From positions 124,001 through 188,000 of the forward strand of contig JAVLUZ010000062.1 in the NCBI GenBank assembly GCA_036768485.1: DNA of 64,000 nucleotides, in the 5' to 3' direction. The stretch is from Mermis nigrescens. Taxonomy: Eukaryota > Nematoda > Enoplea > Mermithida > Mermithidae. The notes under the pieces are model-generated. The model did no database searches, was not told the origin of the DNA, and saw nothing but the letters and a program-made list of their open reading frames with translations. The position numbers and the translations under genes are program-made. Of the stretch, positions 47,301 through 57,515 are shown in pieces (position 1 is the first letter of the stretch; every line of letters starts with the position of its first letter).

Positions 47301-47614
47301 CAGGCATGCGCAGCGTGGGTATTCTTAAGGAGGGGGAAGTCGAAATCAAAAATATCTTTCAAGGCGCTTTTTGGATTGTAAAATGATGGGTATGCATCAA
47401 AACACCCTGGCGATGTTCATTCCTGCTAGAACATAGAAATGTGCTAAAAATTTCTAAAAAATCTATTAAATTGAGAAACTATAGTCTTAAAACGAGCATT
47501 AGGCTAGAAAGCTTGACACTTTTGATTGGTAAGCCAAATAATTGCCTTTTTCAACAATTCTTTTTGGAAATCGAGAAAAATTAGGGGTTAAAAATTTTTC
47601 ATGTGAACAGCTTT
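47301..47614 (+). mobile_element. MITE family C, left part, split by the giant palindrome
   Basis: Begins CAGGCATGCGCAGCGTGGG and follows the C order to 'ggggttaaaaatttttcatg'. The matching right end ('acaaacccccagataacgtatg') resumes at about 56465-56488. The palindrome is therefore younger than this C copy. Confidence 0.75.
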
Positions 47615-47869
47615 GTGGACAGTAGTATACCCTGCGACCCTGGCGTGTAACGTTATAACATAGCCCATGTTATAAGATAGGTGGAACTAGGTTCGGGAAC
47701 TTTTTCCTGTGTTATAGTATAGGCGGCCGTGGTAGGCAGCTGAAAAACGGGGGTTAAAACGTGCGCCCTGGCTTTGACAATGTGCGCCCTGAGGGGGGTT
47801 CCTGTGTTATAATATAGGCGGGGGTGAGGGGTGCGCCCTGAGTGCGCCCTGGGTATTTTGCCGAAAAAA

Positions 47870-48075
47870 TAGTTGTCCCTGGGGGATGGGGTAGTTCCGG
47901 AACTTTTTGAAAAATTGTCCCTGGGGGATGAGGTAGTTCCGGAACTTTCAAAAACTTATCCCTGGGGGAAGGGGGTAGTTCGGGAATTTTCTAAAGTCCC
48001 TAGGGAAGGGGTAGTTCGAGAACTTTCAAAAAAGTTGTCCATAGGGATGGGGTAATTCGGGAACTGAAGTTCGGG
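47870..48075. repeat. Sub-terminal GTTCCGGAAC tandem repeat
   Basis: About five units of 35-55 bp: 'GTCCCTGGGGGATGGGGTAGTTCCGGAACTTT', each ending in the palindrome GTTCCGGAAC or a variant (GTTCGGGAA, GTTCGAGAAC). Mirrored at 55990-56210. The Pro-rich short frame over it is an artefact of the repeat. Confidence 0.9.
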
Positions 48076-48423
48076 AACTATGTAAGCCTAAGGGGAGCCA
48101 GCTGCTCCCCACACGGTGCAAAAAAAAAGAAATAAATTTGCTTGGATTTCTCGAATATATGTAGCTGCTAAAACCATGTGAGATGGGTTTTAATGCGACT
48201 ACAGCGCCGTCTTTTTCATAAGTATGAGTCATGATTGTTCCTGAACTTTTAGTTCGGGAACTTTGTGAAAAGTGTCCCAAAAGTGCCGCAATGGCCTAGA
48301 AGTGGCGCATAAGCGCCGCCAATGCCCATAAGCGCCGCCAAGGCCCAAAAAGGGTCTATAAGCGCCGCTATAAGCGCTACTGACTGTCTCACTGCAAAAT
48401 AATAAACTTTTATTTGGTTAGCT

Positions 48424-48630
48424 CTATATAGCTATGTTGACAGATTTAGGATTGCCTTTTCGTAAAGTAAAATGTTGTAAAATTTCGTTTTTTATGAAGC
48501 GAATGATGTAAAGAATGGTCAGAGTGACTAAAATGGCGATACAGCATAAAAGTTCATTAGAAATCGCACCGAGTTCTTCTTTATATACCAAAATTCTTAG
48601 AATTAAAATATGATATTGGTAGTCCAGCAA
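48424..48630 (-). CDS. Small predicted membrane protein, left-arm copy
   Basis: 68 codons, ATG to stop, with one hydrophobic segment (CIAILVTLTILYIIRFI, residues about 30-46) followed by a basic tail. The right arm has the same frame intact (55448-55654) with two amino-acid differences (Cys to Ser, Glu to Lys). I do not recognise the family. A frame this short could survive by chance in a recent duplicate. Confidence 0.4.
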   Translation of the reverse strand: MLDYQYHILILRILVYKEELGAISNELLCCIAILVTLTILYIIRFIKNEILQHFTLRKGNPKSVNIAI

Positions 48631-48809
48631 GTGCCTACTGCAAAATCATACCAAAATTTATTTTTGGTATAATCAAAATAACACTACGCTCTGGTTGTGC
48701 CCTGCTGCCCTGGCTTTTCTCTCAGGGCGCAATAATGAGGCATGGGGGCCAAGGAATGAAAAAGCTATGTAATACCTAATATAGGAAGAAGAATGCCCAC
48801 TGATAATAA

Positions 48810-49215
48810 ACAGACAAGTTATATCGTGCGTTGGTGAAGCAACATAGACTGAAACATCTAAAGAGACAAGTTATATCGTGCATTGGCGAAGCAACATAGA
48901 CTGAAACATCTAAAGAGACAAGTTATATCATGCATTGGTTGCGAATTTAAAATAAGCGCATTTTGGCAAAGCAATGTAGACTGAAACATCATGATTATAA
49001 TATCGTACATTGGCAGTGAACTTATAATAAGCGCATTGGCGAAGCATTTTTTATGATTGACGCATTTTTTGAATGGCGAAGCAACAATAGCATTAGATTG
49101 ATAATTTTGAGGCGCATACTTAATATTGGAAAAAGAATGGTGGCTGCCCCGCTAATGAACAGACAAGTAATATCGCGCATTGGCGAAGCATTTTTTATGA
49201 TCGACGTCTTTTGTT
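48810..49215. repeat. About 60-bp 'GCATTGGCGAAGCAACATAGACTGAAACATC' repeat
   Basis: Units near 48816, 48873, 48928, 49004 and 49170 ('agacaagttatatcgtgcattggcgaagcaa'), increasingly diverged inward. Mirrored at 54880-55270. Confidence 0.85.
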
Positions 49216-49969
49216 GACTGAGTGAAGCAGCAATAGCATTAAATTGATAATTCTGAGGCGCACGCGTGCTAGGATTTTAACCAATTAGTACTATAACTCT
49301 AAAAATAGAGGGCGGATTGGGCTGAAATTTTCATAGTAGGGTGGTTTTATGTTGCATGTGTTATCTTATTGTTATCAGCATGTAATCTACTCTATGCCGA
49401 TTTTTGTATACACTTCCTCATATAGAACCATATTTCAAGAACCAATGCTGTGATTTTGTTCAAATTGTTAGGATATGATGTATATAGGCAAGGCATGCTA
49501 TATACGGAATTTCAGCGTGCAGCCTACAGTATACTAGTTTACTTTACACTTTTTCGTATAGTATTATATTCCAAGAACTAGAGGGCAGATTTGACTCAAA
49601 TTTTCAAAGTACGTTAGGTTTACTTAGGTATGCTATGTACGCAATTTTAGCGCACAACCTACAGTATGCTGATTTTTTATTTACACTGTCTCTACAATGC
49701 TTGACTATTTACCAGTACTTGTCTAGTGATGCCATTAGGGGTTATTTTTGCCCAAAAATAAGCGGCCCAGTATAGGCGAACATTGCTCAAATTTAATTAT
49801 CATGCAATTTTGAGCTTCTCAAAGTTTATCAGAAAACGCCTGAAAAAGGGCGATCTTTGCCTGCTCTTTAACCTGTGGAAATTTCTAAGCCCTGAAGCTA
49901 GAGTCAACTTTACACAAAATTCATTACTGAACACATACTTCATCCATGTCATCAGTAATGATCTAAAAA

Positions 49970-50412
49970 TTTGCAAAGTTTGGAATATTTTTTGTAAAGT
50001 TTGGAATATTTTTTGTAAAGTTTGGAAATTTTTTTGTAAAATTTGGAATATTTTTTTGTAAAGTTTGGAATTAATTTTGCGTGCTTAAGCATAGTACTTT
50101 TGCAAAGTTTGGAATATTTTTTGTAAAATTTGGAATATTTTTTGTAAAGTTTGAAATATTTTTTGTAAAGTTTGGAATATTTTTTGTAAAGTTTGCAATA
50201 TTTTTTGTAAAGTTTGGAAATTTTTTTGTAAAATTTGAAATATTTTTTGTAAAGTTTGGAATTAATTTTACATGCTTAAGCATAGTACTTCTGCAAAGTT
50301 TGGAATATTTTTGTAAAATTTGGAATATTTTTTGTAAAGTTTGGAATATTTTTGTAAAGTTTGGAATATTTTTTTTGTAAAGTTTGGAAATTCTTTTGTA
50401 AAATCTGGAATA
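49970..50412 (+). repeat. AAGTTTGGAATATTTTTTGT minisatellite, left arm
   Basis: About 20 units of 21-22 bp in three blocks separated by 'catgcttaagcatagtacttttgc'. The unit reads as VKFGIFF in one frame, which explains the repetitive open frames. Mirrored at 53665-54112. Confidence 0.95.
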
Positions 50413-50655
50413 TTACGTATCTAAGTTGCATTTCTCAAGCATTGTTGAAAATATTTTATATGCTATATGCAACTCATGCTTGTGTTTTGCACCTGTAAGG
50501 ATAAATTTTCCGCTTGTGAACAATATAAATGTTACATTGCAAAATTTGTACACTAATCCATGAAATAGTTCTACTTCATACATGCATTTTCTTTTCACCA
50601 GCTCACAAAATTTACAAAGATTTATGCGGAACTCCAAAATTTGCCAAAATTGCAA
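50413..50655 (-). CDS. TBP-like protein, second lobe, left-arm copy
   Basis: Same reading as the right-arm copy: FRINLCKFCEL, YEVELFHGLVYKF, LFTSGKFILTGAK, then an amphipathic helix ending MLEKCNLDT-stop. It differs from the right arm by one residue (Phe for Val in AYKIFSTM). One extra base upstream changes which frame leads into the lobe. See 53405-53662 for the domain comparison. Confidence 0.8.
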   Translation of the reverse strand: MQFWQILEFRINLCKFCELVKRKCMYEVELFHGLVYKFCNVTFILFTSGKFILTGAKHKHELHIAYKIFSTMLEKCNLDT

Positions 50656-51176
50656 ACATATGAGGTTTCACCTTTTAATTTTCACTTTTAGCATTTAATG
50701 CATTAACACGCCTGGAAAAGGGCGATCTATGCCAGTTATTTAACTAGGGGAAGGAATTTTTAAGCCAGGAGGCTAGGTTTTACTTTGCAAACCTCCACAC
50801 TGATGAATACATAACTTCATCTATGTCATCAGTATTGATCTAAGAATTTGTAAAGTTTGGGATATTTTTTTGTAAAGTTTGGAATATTTTTTGTAAAGTT
50901 TGGAATATTTTTTGTAAAGTTTAGAAATTTTTTGTTGGATTTGGAAAATTTTCTGGTAAAAAATTGGCCATCCTACTGTTTTAATTTATTTGCTGAGATT
51001 TTTTATGGGAATTTACTTGACCATGTAAATATATTTTTATAGTGCAAACTCCCATTTACCTTGCAACAGTAAATGTGTTGACATCCCATGAAGCCATGGG
51101 GTCCCAATTTCGCCAATATTTGCATTTAAAGAAAATTATTACGAGCATTTTAGGAGTCATCCCTGATGACACCCAT

Positions 51177-51358
51177 ACCAACAAAATTGTGCACTCTAAA
51201 ATGCAAAATACGAATATTGGGTATCTTCAACGTTTCGATGGCTTTAAGCAAGGCCTGGCGTCCTTCTTCGGAGCTTTTGTCCCCGTAGAGACCATCTTGC
51301 CCGACTTGAAAAGCAGAACCGTTGCTTTTGGGTCGATCAGCTTGAGGCTTAACCCTGG
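51177..51358 (-). pseudogene. TBP-like protein, first lobe, left-arm copy (frameshifted)
   Basis: Mirror of 52718-52899. The minus strand reads [17 protein letters not shown] and [17 protein letters not shown], then shifts frame by one base and continues [18 protein letters not shown] and LHFRVHNFVG. The 109-residue plus-strand frame over the same bases (51042-51371) is the antisense shadow and has no domain. Confidence 0.75.
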
Positions 51359-51980
51359 GAACTGCTTATGAACGCGTAAATTATGCACTTTTTTTACTTA
51401 ATTTGCATATTTTACAGTGAAACAGGTTCTTGCATTTGCACTTATAAAAAAGTATAAACGAAGACCGTTGACTGTGCTAATTTATCCAGTAGTGTTTTTA
51501 AGCCATCAAAAGCCTGGGCAAACAAAGCAAATATTTCATGCAGTTCTATAAAAAATTTGTTTTTAAGCGGCAATATAGACTGATGCATGCTAACTTCGAT
51601 GATTATCACTTAATTCAGGCTAAATATGGTCCTTGTGTTGTAACATTTATGAGCTGGACCAGTAATATTAATTCTAATTGATATATACCATAGTGCACCT
51701 ATGTAACTGTGTATGCATAGTACTCATTACCGTAGATGAACGGCGTGATCGATCTGAGGGATCAGCTAGTCTATGGGGTCGGAAATTGAGCTTTTTTGGG
51801 CCAAAATAAATTCAAAAACTAATATAAGCGATAGAATAGCGTCAAAACTACGTTATTAAGCAGTTTCTGGTCAATTTAGAGCTATTTTGAAGAAATTTTT
51901 CAGTTTTCATCCTTCTTGCCTTCACTTTGCCTCGTTTTCAATCACAAAATTTTTCCATTTGGTTTTATTCTGGGGGTATA

Positions 51981-52094
51981 GATAACCCAAAACATCCCAT
52001 CTCACCAGGTGCATGTCTGCTTATGACTAAAAGTTGTAAAACTCAACATCAATCTGATTGTAAATTAATAAGATATAAGTTAATATGCCATCCT
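51981..52094. other. Central spacer of the palindrome
   Basis: About 114 bp with no inverted partner, between 'ctgggggtata' and 'tatatccccag'. No coding or RNA feature is seen in it. Confidence 0.85.
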
Positions 52095-52717
52095 TATATC
52101 CCCAGAATAAACCAAATGGAAAAATTTTGTGAGGGAAAACGAGGCAAAGTGAAGGCAAGAAGGATGAAAACTGAAAAATTTCTTCAAAAGAGCTCTAAAT
52201 TGACCAGAAACTGCTTAATAACGTAGTTTTGACGCTATTCTATCGCTTATATTAGTTTTTGAATTTATTTTGGCCCAAAAAAGCTCAATTTTCGACCCCA
52301 TAGACTAGCTGATCCCTCAGATCAGTCACGCCGTTCATCTACAGTAATGAGTACTATGCATACACACAGTTACAAAGGTGCACTATGGTATATATCAATT
52401 AGAATTAATATTACTGGTCCAGCTCATAAATGTTACAACACAAGGACCATATTTAGCCTGAATTAAGTGATAATCATCGAAGTTAGCATGCATCAGTCTA
52501 TATTGCCGCTTAAAAACAAATTTTTTATAGAACTGCATGAAATATTTGCTTTGTTTGCCCAGGCTTTTGATGGCTTAAAAACACTACTGGATAAATTAGC
52601 ACAGTCAACGGTCTTCGTTTATACTTTTTTATAAGTGCAAATGCAAGAACCTGTTTCATTGTAAAATATGCAAATTAAGTAAAAAAAGTGCATAATTTAC
52701 GCGTTCATAAGCAGTTC

Positions 52718-52899
52718 CCAGGGTTAAGCCTCAAGCTGATCGACCCAAAAGCAACGGTTCTGCTTTTCAAGTCGGGCAAGATGATCTCTACGGGGACAAA
52801 AGCTCCGAAGAAGGACGCCAGGCCTTGCTTAAAGCCATCAAAACGTTGAAGGTACCCAATATTCGTATTTTGCATTTTAGAGTGCACAATTTTGTTGGT
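52718..52899 (+). pseudogene. TBP-like protein, first lobe, right-arm copy (frameshifted)
   Basis: Reads [17 protein letters not shown] then [17 protein letters not shown]. After a one-base shift near 52815 it continues [18 protein letters not shown] and LHFRVHNFVG. This tracks the first repeat of TBP (the xPxxTALIFSSGKMVCTGAK strand pair, the helix, and the FKIQNMVG strand). The break is present in both arms, so it predates or was homogenised between them. A possible donor GTATGG follows NFVG, and lobe 2 begins about 540 bp downstream on the same strand, so a split gene with an intron is possible. The upstream N-terminal part of the lobe is not recognisable. Confidence 0.75.
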
Positions 52900-53404
52900 A
52901 TGGGTGTCATCAGGGATGACTCCTAAAATGCTCGTAATAATTTTCTTTAAATGCAAATATTGGCGAAATTGGGACCCCATGGCTTCATGGGATGTCAACA
53001 CATTTACTGTTGCAAGGTAAATGGGAGTTTGCACTATAAAAATATATTTACATGGTCAAGTAAATTCCCATAAAAAATCTCAGCAAATAAATTAAAACAG
53101 TAGGATGGCCAATTTTTTACCAGAAAATTTTCCAAATCCAACAAAAAATTTCTAAACTTTACAAAAAATATTCCAAACTTTACAAAAAATATTCCAAACT
53201 TTACAAAAAGATATCCCAAACTTTACAAATTCTTAGATCAATACTGATGACATAGATGAAGTTATGTATTCATCAGTGTGGAGGTTTGCAAAGTAAAACC
53301 TAGCCTCCTGGCTTAAAAATTCCTTCCCCTAGTTAAATAACTGGCATAGATCGCCCTTTTCCAGGCGTGTTAATGCATTAAATGCTAAAAGTGAAAATTA
53401 AAAG

Positions 53405-53662
53405 GTGAAACCTCATATGTTTGCAATTTTGGCAAATTTTGGGTTCCGCATAAATCTTTGTAAATTTTGTGAGCTGGTGAAAAGAAAATGCATGTATGAA
53501 GTAGAACTATTTCATGGATTAGTGTACAAATTTTGCAATGTAACATTTATATTGTTCACAAGCGGAAAATTTATCCTTACAGGTGCAAAACACAAGCATG
53601 AGTTGCATATAGCATATAAAATAGTTTCAACAATGCTTGAGAAATGCAACTTAGATACGTAA
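53405..53662 (+). CDS. TBP-like protein, second lobe, right-arm copy
   Basis: The most convincing coding segment of the palindrome. From FRINLCKFCELV through YEVELFHGLVYKF and LFTSGKFILTGAK to the final helix it aligns without gaps to the second repeat of TATA-binding protein (FPIRLEGLV, YEPELFPGLIYRM, IFVSGKVVLTGAK) and stops where TBP normally stops. It keeps the SGK..LTGAK signature of the DNA-contacting strands. About half the residues differ from animal TBP, far more than host TBP genes do, so it is a divergent TBP relative (element-borne or virus-like) and not the host gene. It lies about 540 bp downstream of lobe 1 in the normal TBP order. Confidence 0.85.
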   Translation: MKPHMFAILANFGFRINLCKFCELVKRKCMYEVELFHGLVYKFCNVTFILFTSGKFILTGAKHKHELHIAYKIVSTMLEKCNLDT

Positions 53663-53664
53663 TA

Positions 53665-54112
53665 TTCCAGATTTTACAAAAGAATTTCCAAACTTTACAA
53701 AAAAAATATTCCAAACTTTACAAAAAATATTCCAAACTTTACAAAAAATATTCCAAATTTTACAAAAAATATTCCAAACTTTGCAAAAGTACTATGCTTA
53801 AGCATGTAAAATGAATTCCAAACTTTACAAAAAATATTTCAAATTTTACAAAAAAATTTCCAAACTTTACAAAAAATATTGCAAACTTTACAAAAAATAT
53901 TCCAAACTTTACAAAAAACATTTCAAACTTTACAAAAAATATTCCAAATTTTACAAAAAATATTCCAAACTTTGCAAAAGTACTATGCTTAAGCACGTAA
54001 AATTAATTCCAAACTTTACAAAAAAATATTCCAAATTTTACAAAAAAATTTCCAAACTTTACAAAAAATATTCCAAACTTTACAAAAAATATTCCAAACT
54101 TTGCAAATTTTT
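53665..54112 (-). repeat. AAGTTTGGAATATTTTTTGT minisatellite, right arm
   Basis: Reverse complement of 49970-50412 with slightly different unit counts. Confidence 0.95.
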
Positions 54113-55447
54113 AGATCATTACTGATGACATGGATGAAGTATGTGTTCAGTAATGAATTTTGTGTAAAGTTGACTCTAGCTTCAGGGCTCAGAAATTTCC
54201 ACAGGTTAAAGAGCAGGCAAAGATCGCCCTTTTTCAGGCGTTTTCTGATAAACTTTGAGAAGCTCAAAATTGCATGATAATTAAATTTGAGCAATGTTCG
54301 CCTATACTGGGCCGCTTATTTTTGGGCAAAAATAACCCCTAATGGCATCACTAGACAAGTACTGGTAAATAGTCAAGCATTGTAGAGACAGTGTAAATAA
54401 AAAATCAGCATACTGTAGGTTGTGCGCTAAAATTGCGTACATAGCATACCTAAGTGAACCTAACGTACTTTGAAAATTTGAGTCAAATCTGCCCTCTAGT
54501 TCTTGGAATATAATACTATACGAAAAAGTGTAAAGTAAACTAGTATACTGTAGGCTGCACGCTGAAATTCCGTATATAGCATGCCTTGCCTATATACATC
54601 ATATCCTAACAATTTGAACAAAATCACAGCATTGGTTCTTGAAATATGGTTCTATATGAGGAAGTGTATACAAAAATCGGCATAGAGTAGATTACATGCT
54701 GATAACAATAAGATAACACATGCAACATAAAACCACCCTACTATGAAAATTTCAGCCCAATCCGCCCTCTATTTTTAGAGTTATAGTACTAATTGGTTAA
54801 AATCCTGGCGCGCGTGCGCCTCAGAATTATCAATTTAATGCTATTGCTGCTTCACCAGTCAACAAAAGACGTCGATCATAAAAAATGCTTCGCCAATGCG
54901 CGATATTACTTGTCTGTTCATTAGCGGGGCAGCCACCATTCTTTTTCCAATATTAAGTATGCGCCTCAAAATTATCAATCTAATGCTATTGTTGCTTCGC
55001 CATTCAAAAAAATGCGTCAATCATAAAAAATGCTTCGCCAATGCGCTTATTATAAGTTCACTGCCAATGTACGATATTATAATCATGATGTTTCAGTCTA
55101 CATTGCTTTGCCAAAATGCGCTTATTTTAAATTCGCTGCCAATGCACGATATAACTTGTCTCTTTAGATGTTTCAGTCTATGTTGCTTCGCCAATGCACG
55201 ATATAACTTGTCTCTTTAGATGTTTCAGTCTATGTTGCTTCGCCAACGCACGATATGACTTGTCTGTTTATTATCAGTGGGCATTCTTCTTCCTATATTA
55301 GGTATTACATAGCTTTTTCATTCCTTGGCCCCCATGCCTCATTATTGCGCCCTGAGAGAAAAGCCAGGGCGCAAGCCAGGGCGCAACCAGGGCGTAGTGT
55401 TATTTTGATATACCAAAAATAAATTTTGGTATGATTTTGGTAGGCAC

Positions 55448-55654
55448 TTGCTGGACTACCAATATCATATTTTAATTCTAAGAATTTTGGTATATAAAGA
55501 AGAACTCGGTGCGATTTCTAATGAACTTTTAAGCTGTATCGCCATTTTAGTCACTCTGACCATTCTTTACATCATTCGCTTCATAAAAAACAAAATTTTA
55601 CAACATTTTACTTTACGAAAAGGCAATCCTAAATCTGTCAACATAGCTATATAG
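55448..55654 (+). CDS. Small predicted membrane protein, right-arm copy
   Basis: Intact counterpart of 48424-48630. 68 codons with the same single hydrophobic segment, and Ser and Lys at the two variable positions. Confidence 0.4.
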   Translation: MLDYQYHILILRILVYKEELGAISNELLSCIAILVTLTILYIIRFIKNKILQHFTLRKGNPKSVNIAI

Positions 55655-55989
55655 AGCTAACCAAATAAAAGTTTATTATTTTGCAGTGAGACAGTCAGTA
55701 GCGCTTATAGCGGCGCTTATAGACCCTTTTTGGGCCTTGGCGGCGCTTATGGGCATTGGCGGCGCTTATGCGCCACTTCTAGGCCTTTGCGGCACTTTTG
55801 GGACACCTTTTCACAAAGTTCCCGAACTTAAAGTTCAGGAACAATCATGACTCATACTTATGAAAAAGACGGCGCTGTAGTCGCATTAAAACCCATCTCA
55901 CATGGTTTTAGCAGCTACATATATTCGAGAAATCCAAGCAAATTTATTTCTTTTTTTGCACCGTGTGGGGAGCAGCTGGCTCCCCTTAG

Positions 55990-56210
55990 GCTTACATAGT
56001 TCCCGAACTTCAAGTTCCCGAATTACCCCCATCCCTATGGACAACTTTTTGAAAGTTCTCGAACTACCCCTTCCCTAGGGACTTTAGAAAATTCCCGAAC
56101 TACCCCCTTCCCCCAGGGATAAGTTTTTGAAAGTTCCGGAACTACCTCATCCCCCAGGGACAATTTTTCAAAAAGTTCCGGAACTACCCCATCCCCCAGG
56201 GACAACTATT
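55990..56210. repeat. Sub-terminal GTTCCGGAAC tandem repeat, right arm
   Basis: Mirror of 47870-48075. Confidence 0.9.
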
Positions 56211-56492
56211 TTTTCGGCAAAATACCCAGGGCGCACTCAGGGCGCACCCCTCACCCCCGCCTATATTATAACACAGGAACCCCCCTCAGGGCGCACATTG
56301 TCAAAGCCAGGGCGCACGTTTTAACCCCCGTTTTTCAGCTGCCTACCACGGCCGCCTATACTATAACACAGGAAAAAGTTCCCGAACCTAGTTCCACCTA
56401 TCTTATAACATGGGCTATGTTATAACGTTACACGCCAGGGTCGCAGGGTATACTACTACTGTGGACAAACCCCCAGATAACGTATGGGGCTC

Positions 56493-57076
56493 GTAATTTT
56501 TGAGAAGATAACAGAAATTCTTTTTCTATTAAAAACACTTAACTGAAAGCGAATCGCATAGAATTAGGGAACTACGATCGAAAAAATTGACCGTAATAAG
56601 AGGAACGGGGCGTAAGAGCCTGTCCCCATTAGGTACTGTACAGCCATATAGCATTACAAGGCGTTTCTTATGACAACAAAAGTCAAACGGTCAATGGATC
56701 AGCAATTCTTAACCTCTTGACCTCTTGAAATTTATTGTCGTGCTTATCTCTCTGAGCGATTGACCTTTCAACACGTACGTATGTGAGTCTTTGGAATCAA
56801 ATTATTAGTATACGAGTCATTTTTCAAAGATTAAGGCGTAGTCTCAAAATAATCGCCTCATTTCTAAATTTGTGAATTTTTGAGTATTTGCTATGTAATT
56901 TAACATTTTTGTTTACCCAAGTCGCTATTTTAGCGCTAATTACCAACGTTTTGGTTTGGGTCATTAAAACTTGGTTTTGACTTGATATTGATCATTGATC
57001 AGTTCAAAAAGACCATAAAAGGCTGAAAAATCGAGTAAAAAGATCACAATTTGATCAATTAAACCGTAGAACTCAC
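56493..57076. other. ELMO intron, no feature seen
   Basis: Follows the resumed C-element end. No repeat or frame recognised. Confidence 0.4.
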
Positions 57077-57249
57077 ATAATAGATGGTAATGAAAATTCG
57101 CTTTCTTCCTGCTCAATAATCTCCTGATCCCACAATTTCAAAATTTCGCTATACGGATAATTTTTAAACTCGCTTTCTAAGCTCTCAAAACTCGAATGTT
57201 GCCGCTGCTGCAAGCTTCGCGTTATTTGCTCTCGAACCACTCTAAGTAC
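57077..57249 (-). CDS. ELMO: ELMO (CED-12) exon: helical region between ELMO and PH domains
   Basis: Reads VLRVVREQITRSLQQRQ, FESLESEFKNYPYSEILKL and WDQEIIEQEESEFSLPSI, matching VVKEQVMRAL ... FKSKLQNLSYTEILKI ... of vertebrate ELMO. Acceptor TATTTAG|GTACTT at 57249, phase 0 from the exon at 63 kb. Donor TTAT|GTGAGT after 57077, leaving AT, which the first base of the 46.9-kb exon completes to Ile. It has no ATG start, as expected for an internal exon. Confidence 0.94.
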
Positions 57250-57515
57250 CTAAATAAATTAGTAAAAAATAATAAGAAAACTGATTGAAAATATAAAAAA
57301 TGAACAATTAAAGTTTAAAAAGAATTCCACGTTTATTTAAATGTCTAAAAAATTGGTCAGCTGTCGGCTTTTCATGTGCTGCAGCGGCTTCTTAGAACCG
57401 CATTTTAATATCGTCTAATATTCATTTTTTCTTTCATTTCATTCCGTTCCATTTCATTCTATTTCGTTCACTTTGATGTCTATCGTTTTCATCCCAAAAA
57501 TTTTCTGCTTGTAAT
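57250..57515. other. ELMO intron, no feature seen
   Basis: Contains TTTCATTCC/TTCCATTTCATT pentamer-rich text at 57428-57470. Confidence 0.4.

Larger units (their letters stand above)
47621..51980 (+). repeat. Left arm of the giant palindrome
   Basis: About 4.36 kb. Compared with the right arm it has single-base changes (for example one extra base in TTTTGGAGTTCC near 50628) and small differences in minisatellite length. By eye, identity is in the high 90s percent. Confidence 0.95.
47621..56460. mobile_element. Giant palindromic element (8.84 kb)
   Basis: Left arm 47621-51980, spacer 51981-52094, right arm 52095-56460. The arms are reverse complements along their whole length with isolated mismatches and small indels. 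Termini are AGTAGTATAC... and ...GTATACTACTACT, so AG...CT. The 6-mer GTGGAC sits immediately outside both ends (47615-47620 and 56461-56466). Each arm holds, from the outside in: GCGCCCTG words, a GTTCCGGAAC-bearing tandem repeat, a short membrane-protein-like frame, a roughly 60-bp repeat, an AAGTTTGGAATATT minisatellite, TBP-like lobe 2, a short second minisatellite, and TBP-like lobe 1. 6-bp duplications with AG/CT ends are known for Polinton/Maverick elements. No polymerase, integrase, protease, ATPase or capsid gene is visible, so a non-autonomous relative or a new class are both open. Confidence 0.93.
52095..56460 (-). repeat. Right arm of the giant palindrome
   Basis: Reverse complement of 47621-51980. 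The outermost 13 bases have one extra ACT compared with the left end (ACTACTACT against AGTAGT), consistent with slippage of a terminal triplet. Confidence 0.95.

Noticed and set aside
47754..47951. Pro-rich open frame (VPELPHPPGT units), mirrored at 56127-56324
   Set aside because: It is a translation of the GTTCCGGAAC tandem repeat.
50071..50380. Repetitive VKFGIFF / NFTKNI open frames in the palindrome
   Set aside because: They are minisatellite translations on either strand.
51042..51371. 109-residue open frame on the plus strand, and its mirror at 52705-53034 on the minus strand
   Set aside because: It is antisense to the TBP-like lobe 1, which has clear homology. Conservation between arms only reflects their recent common origin.
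47621..56460. Calling the palindrome a Polinton outright
   Set aside because: Only the 6-bp duplication and AG/CT ends support it. No polymerase B, integrase, protease, ATPase or capsid sequence was found in either arm.
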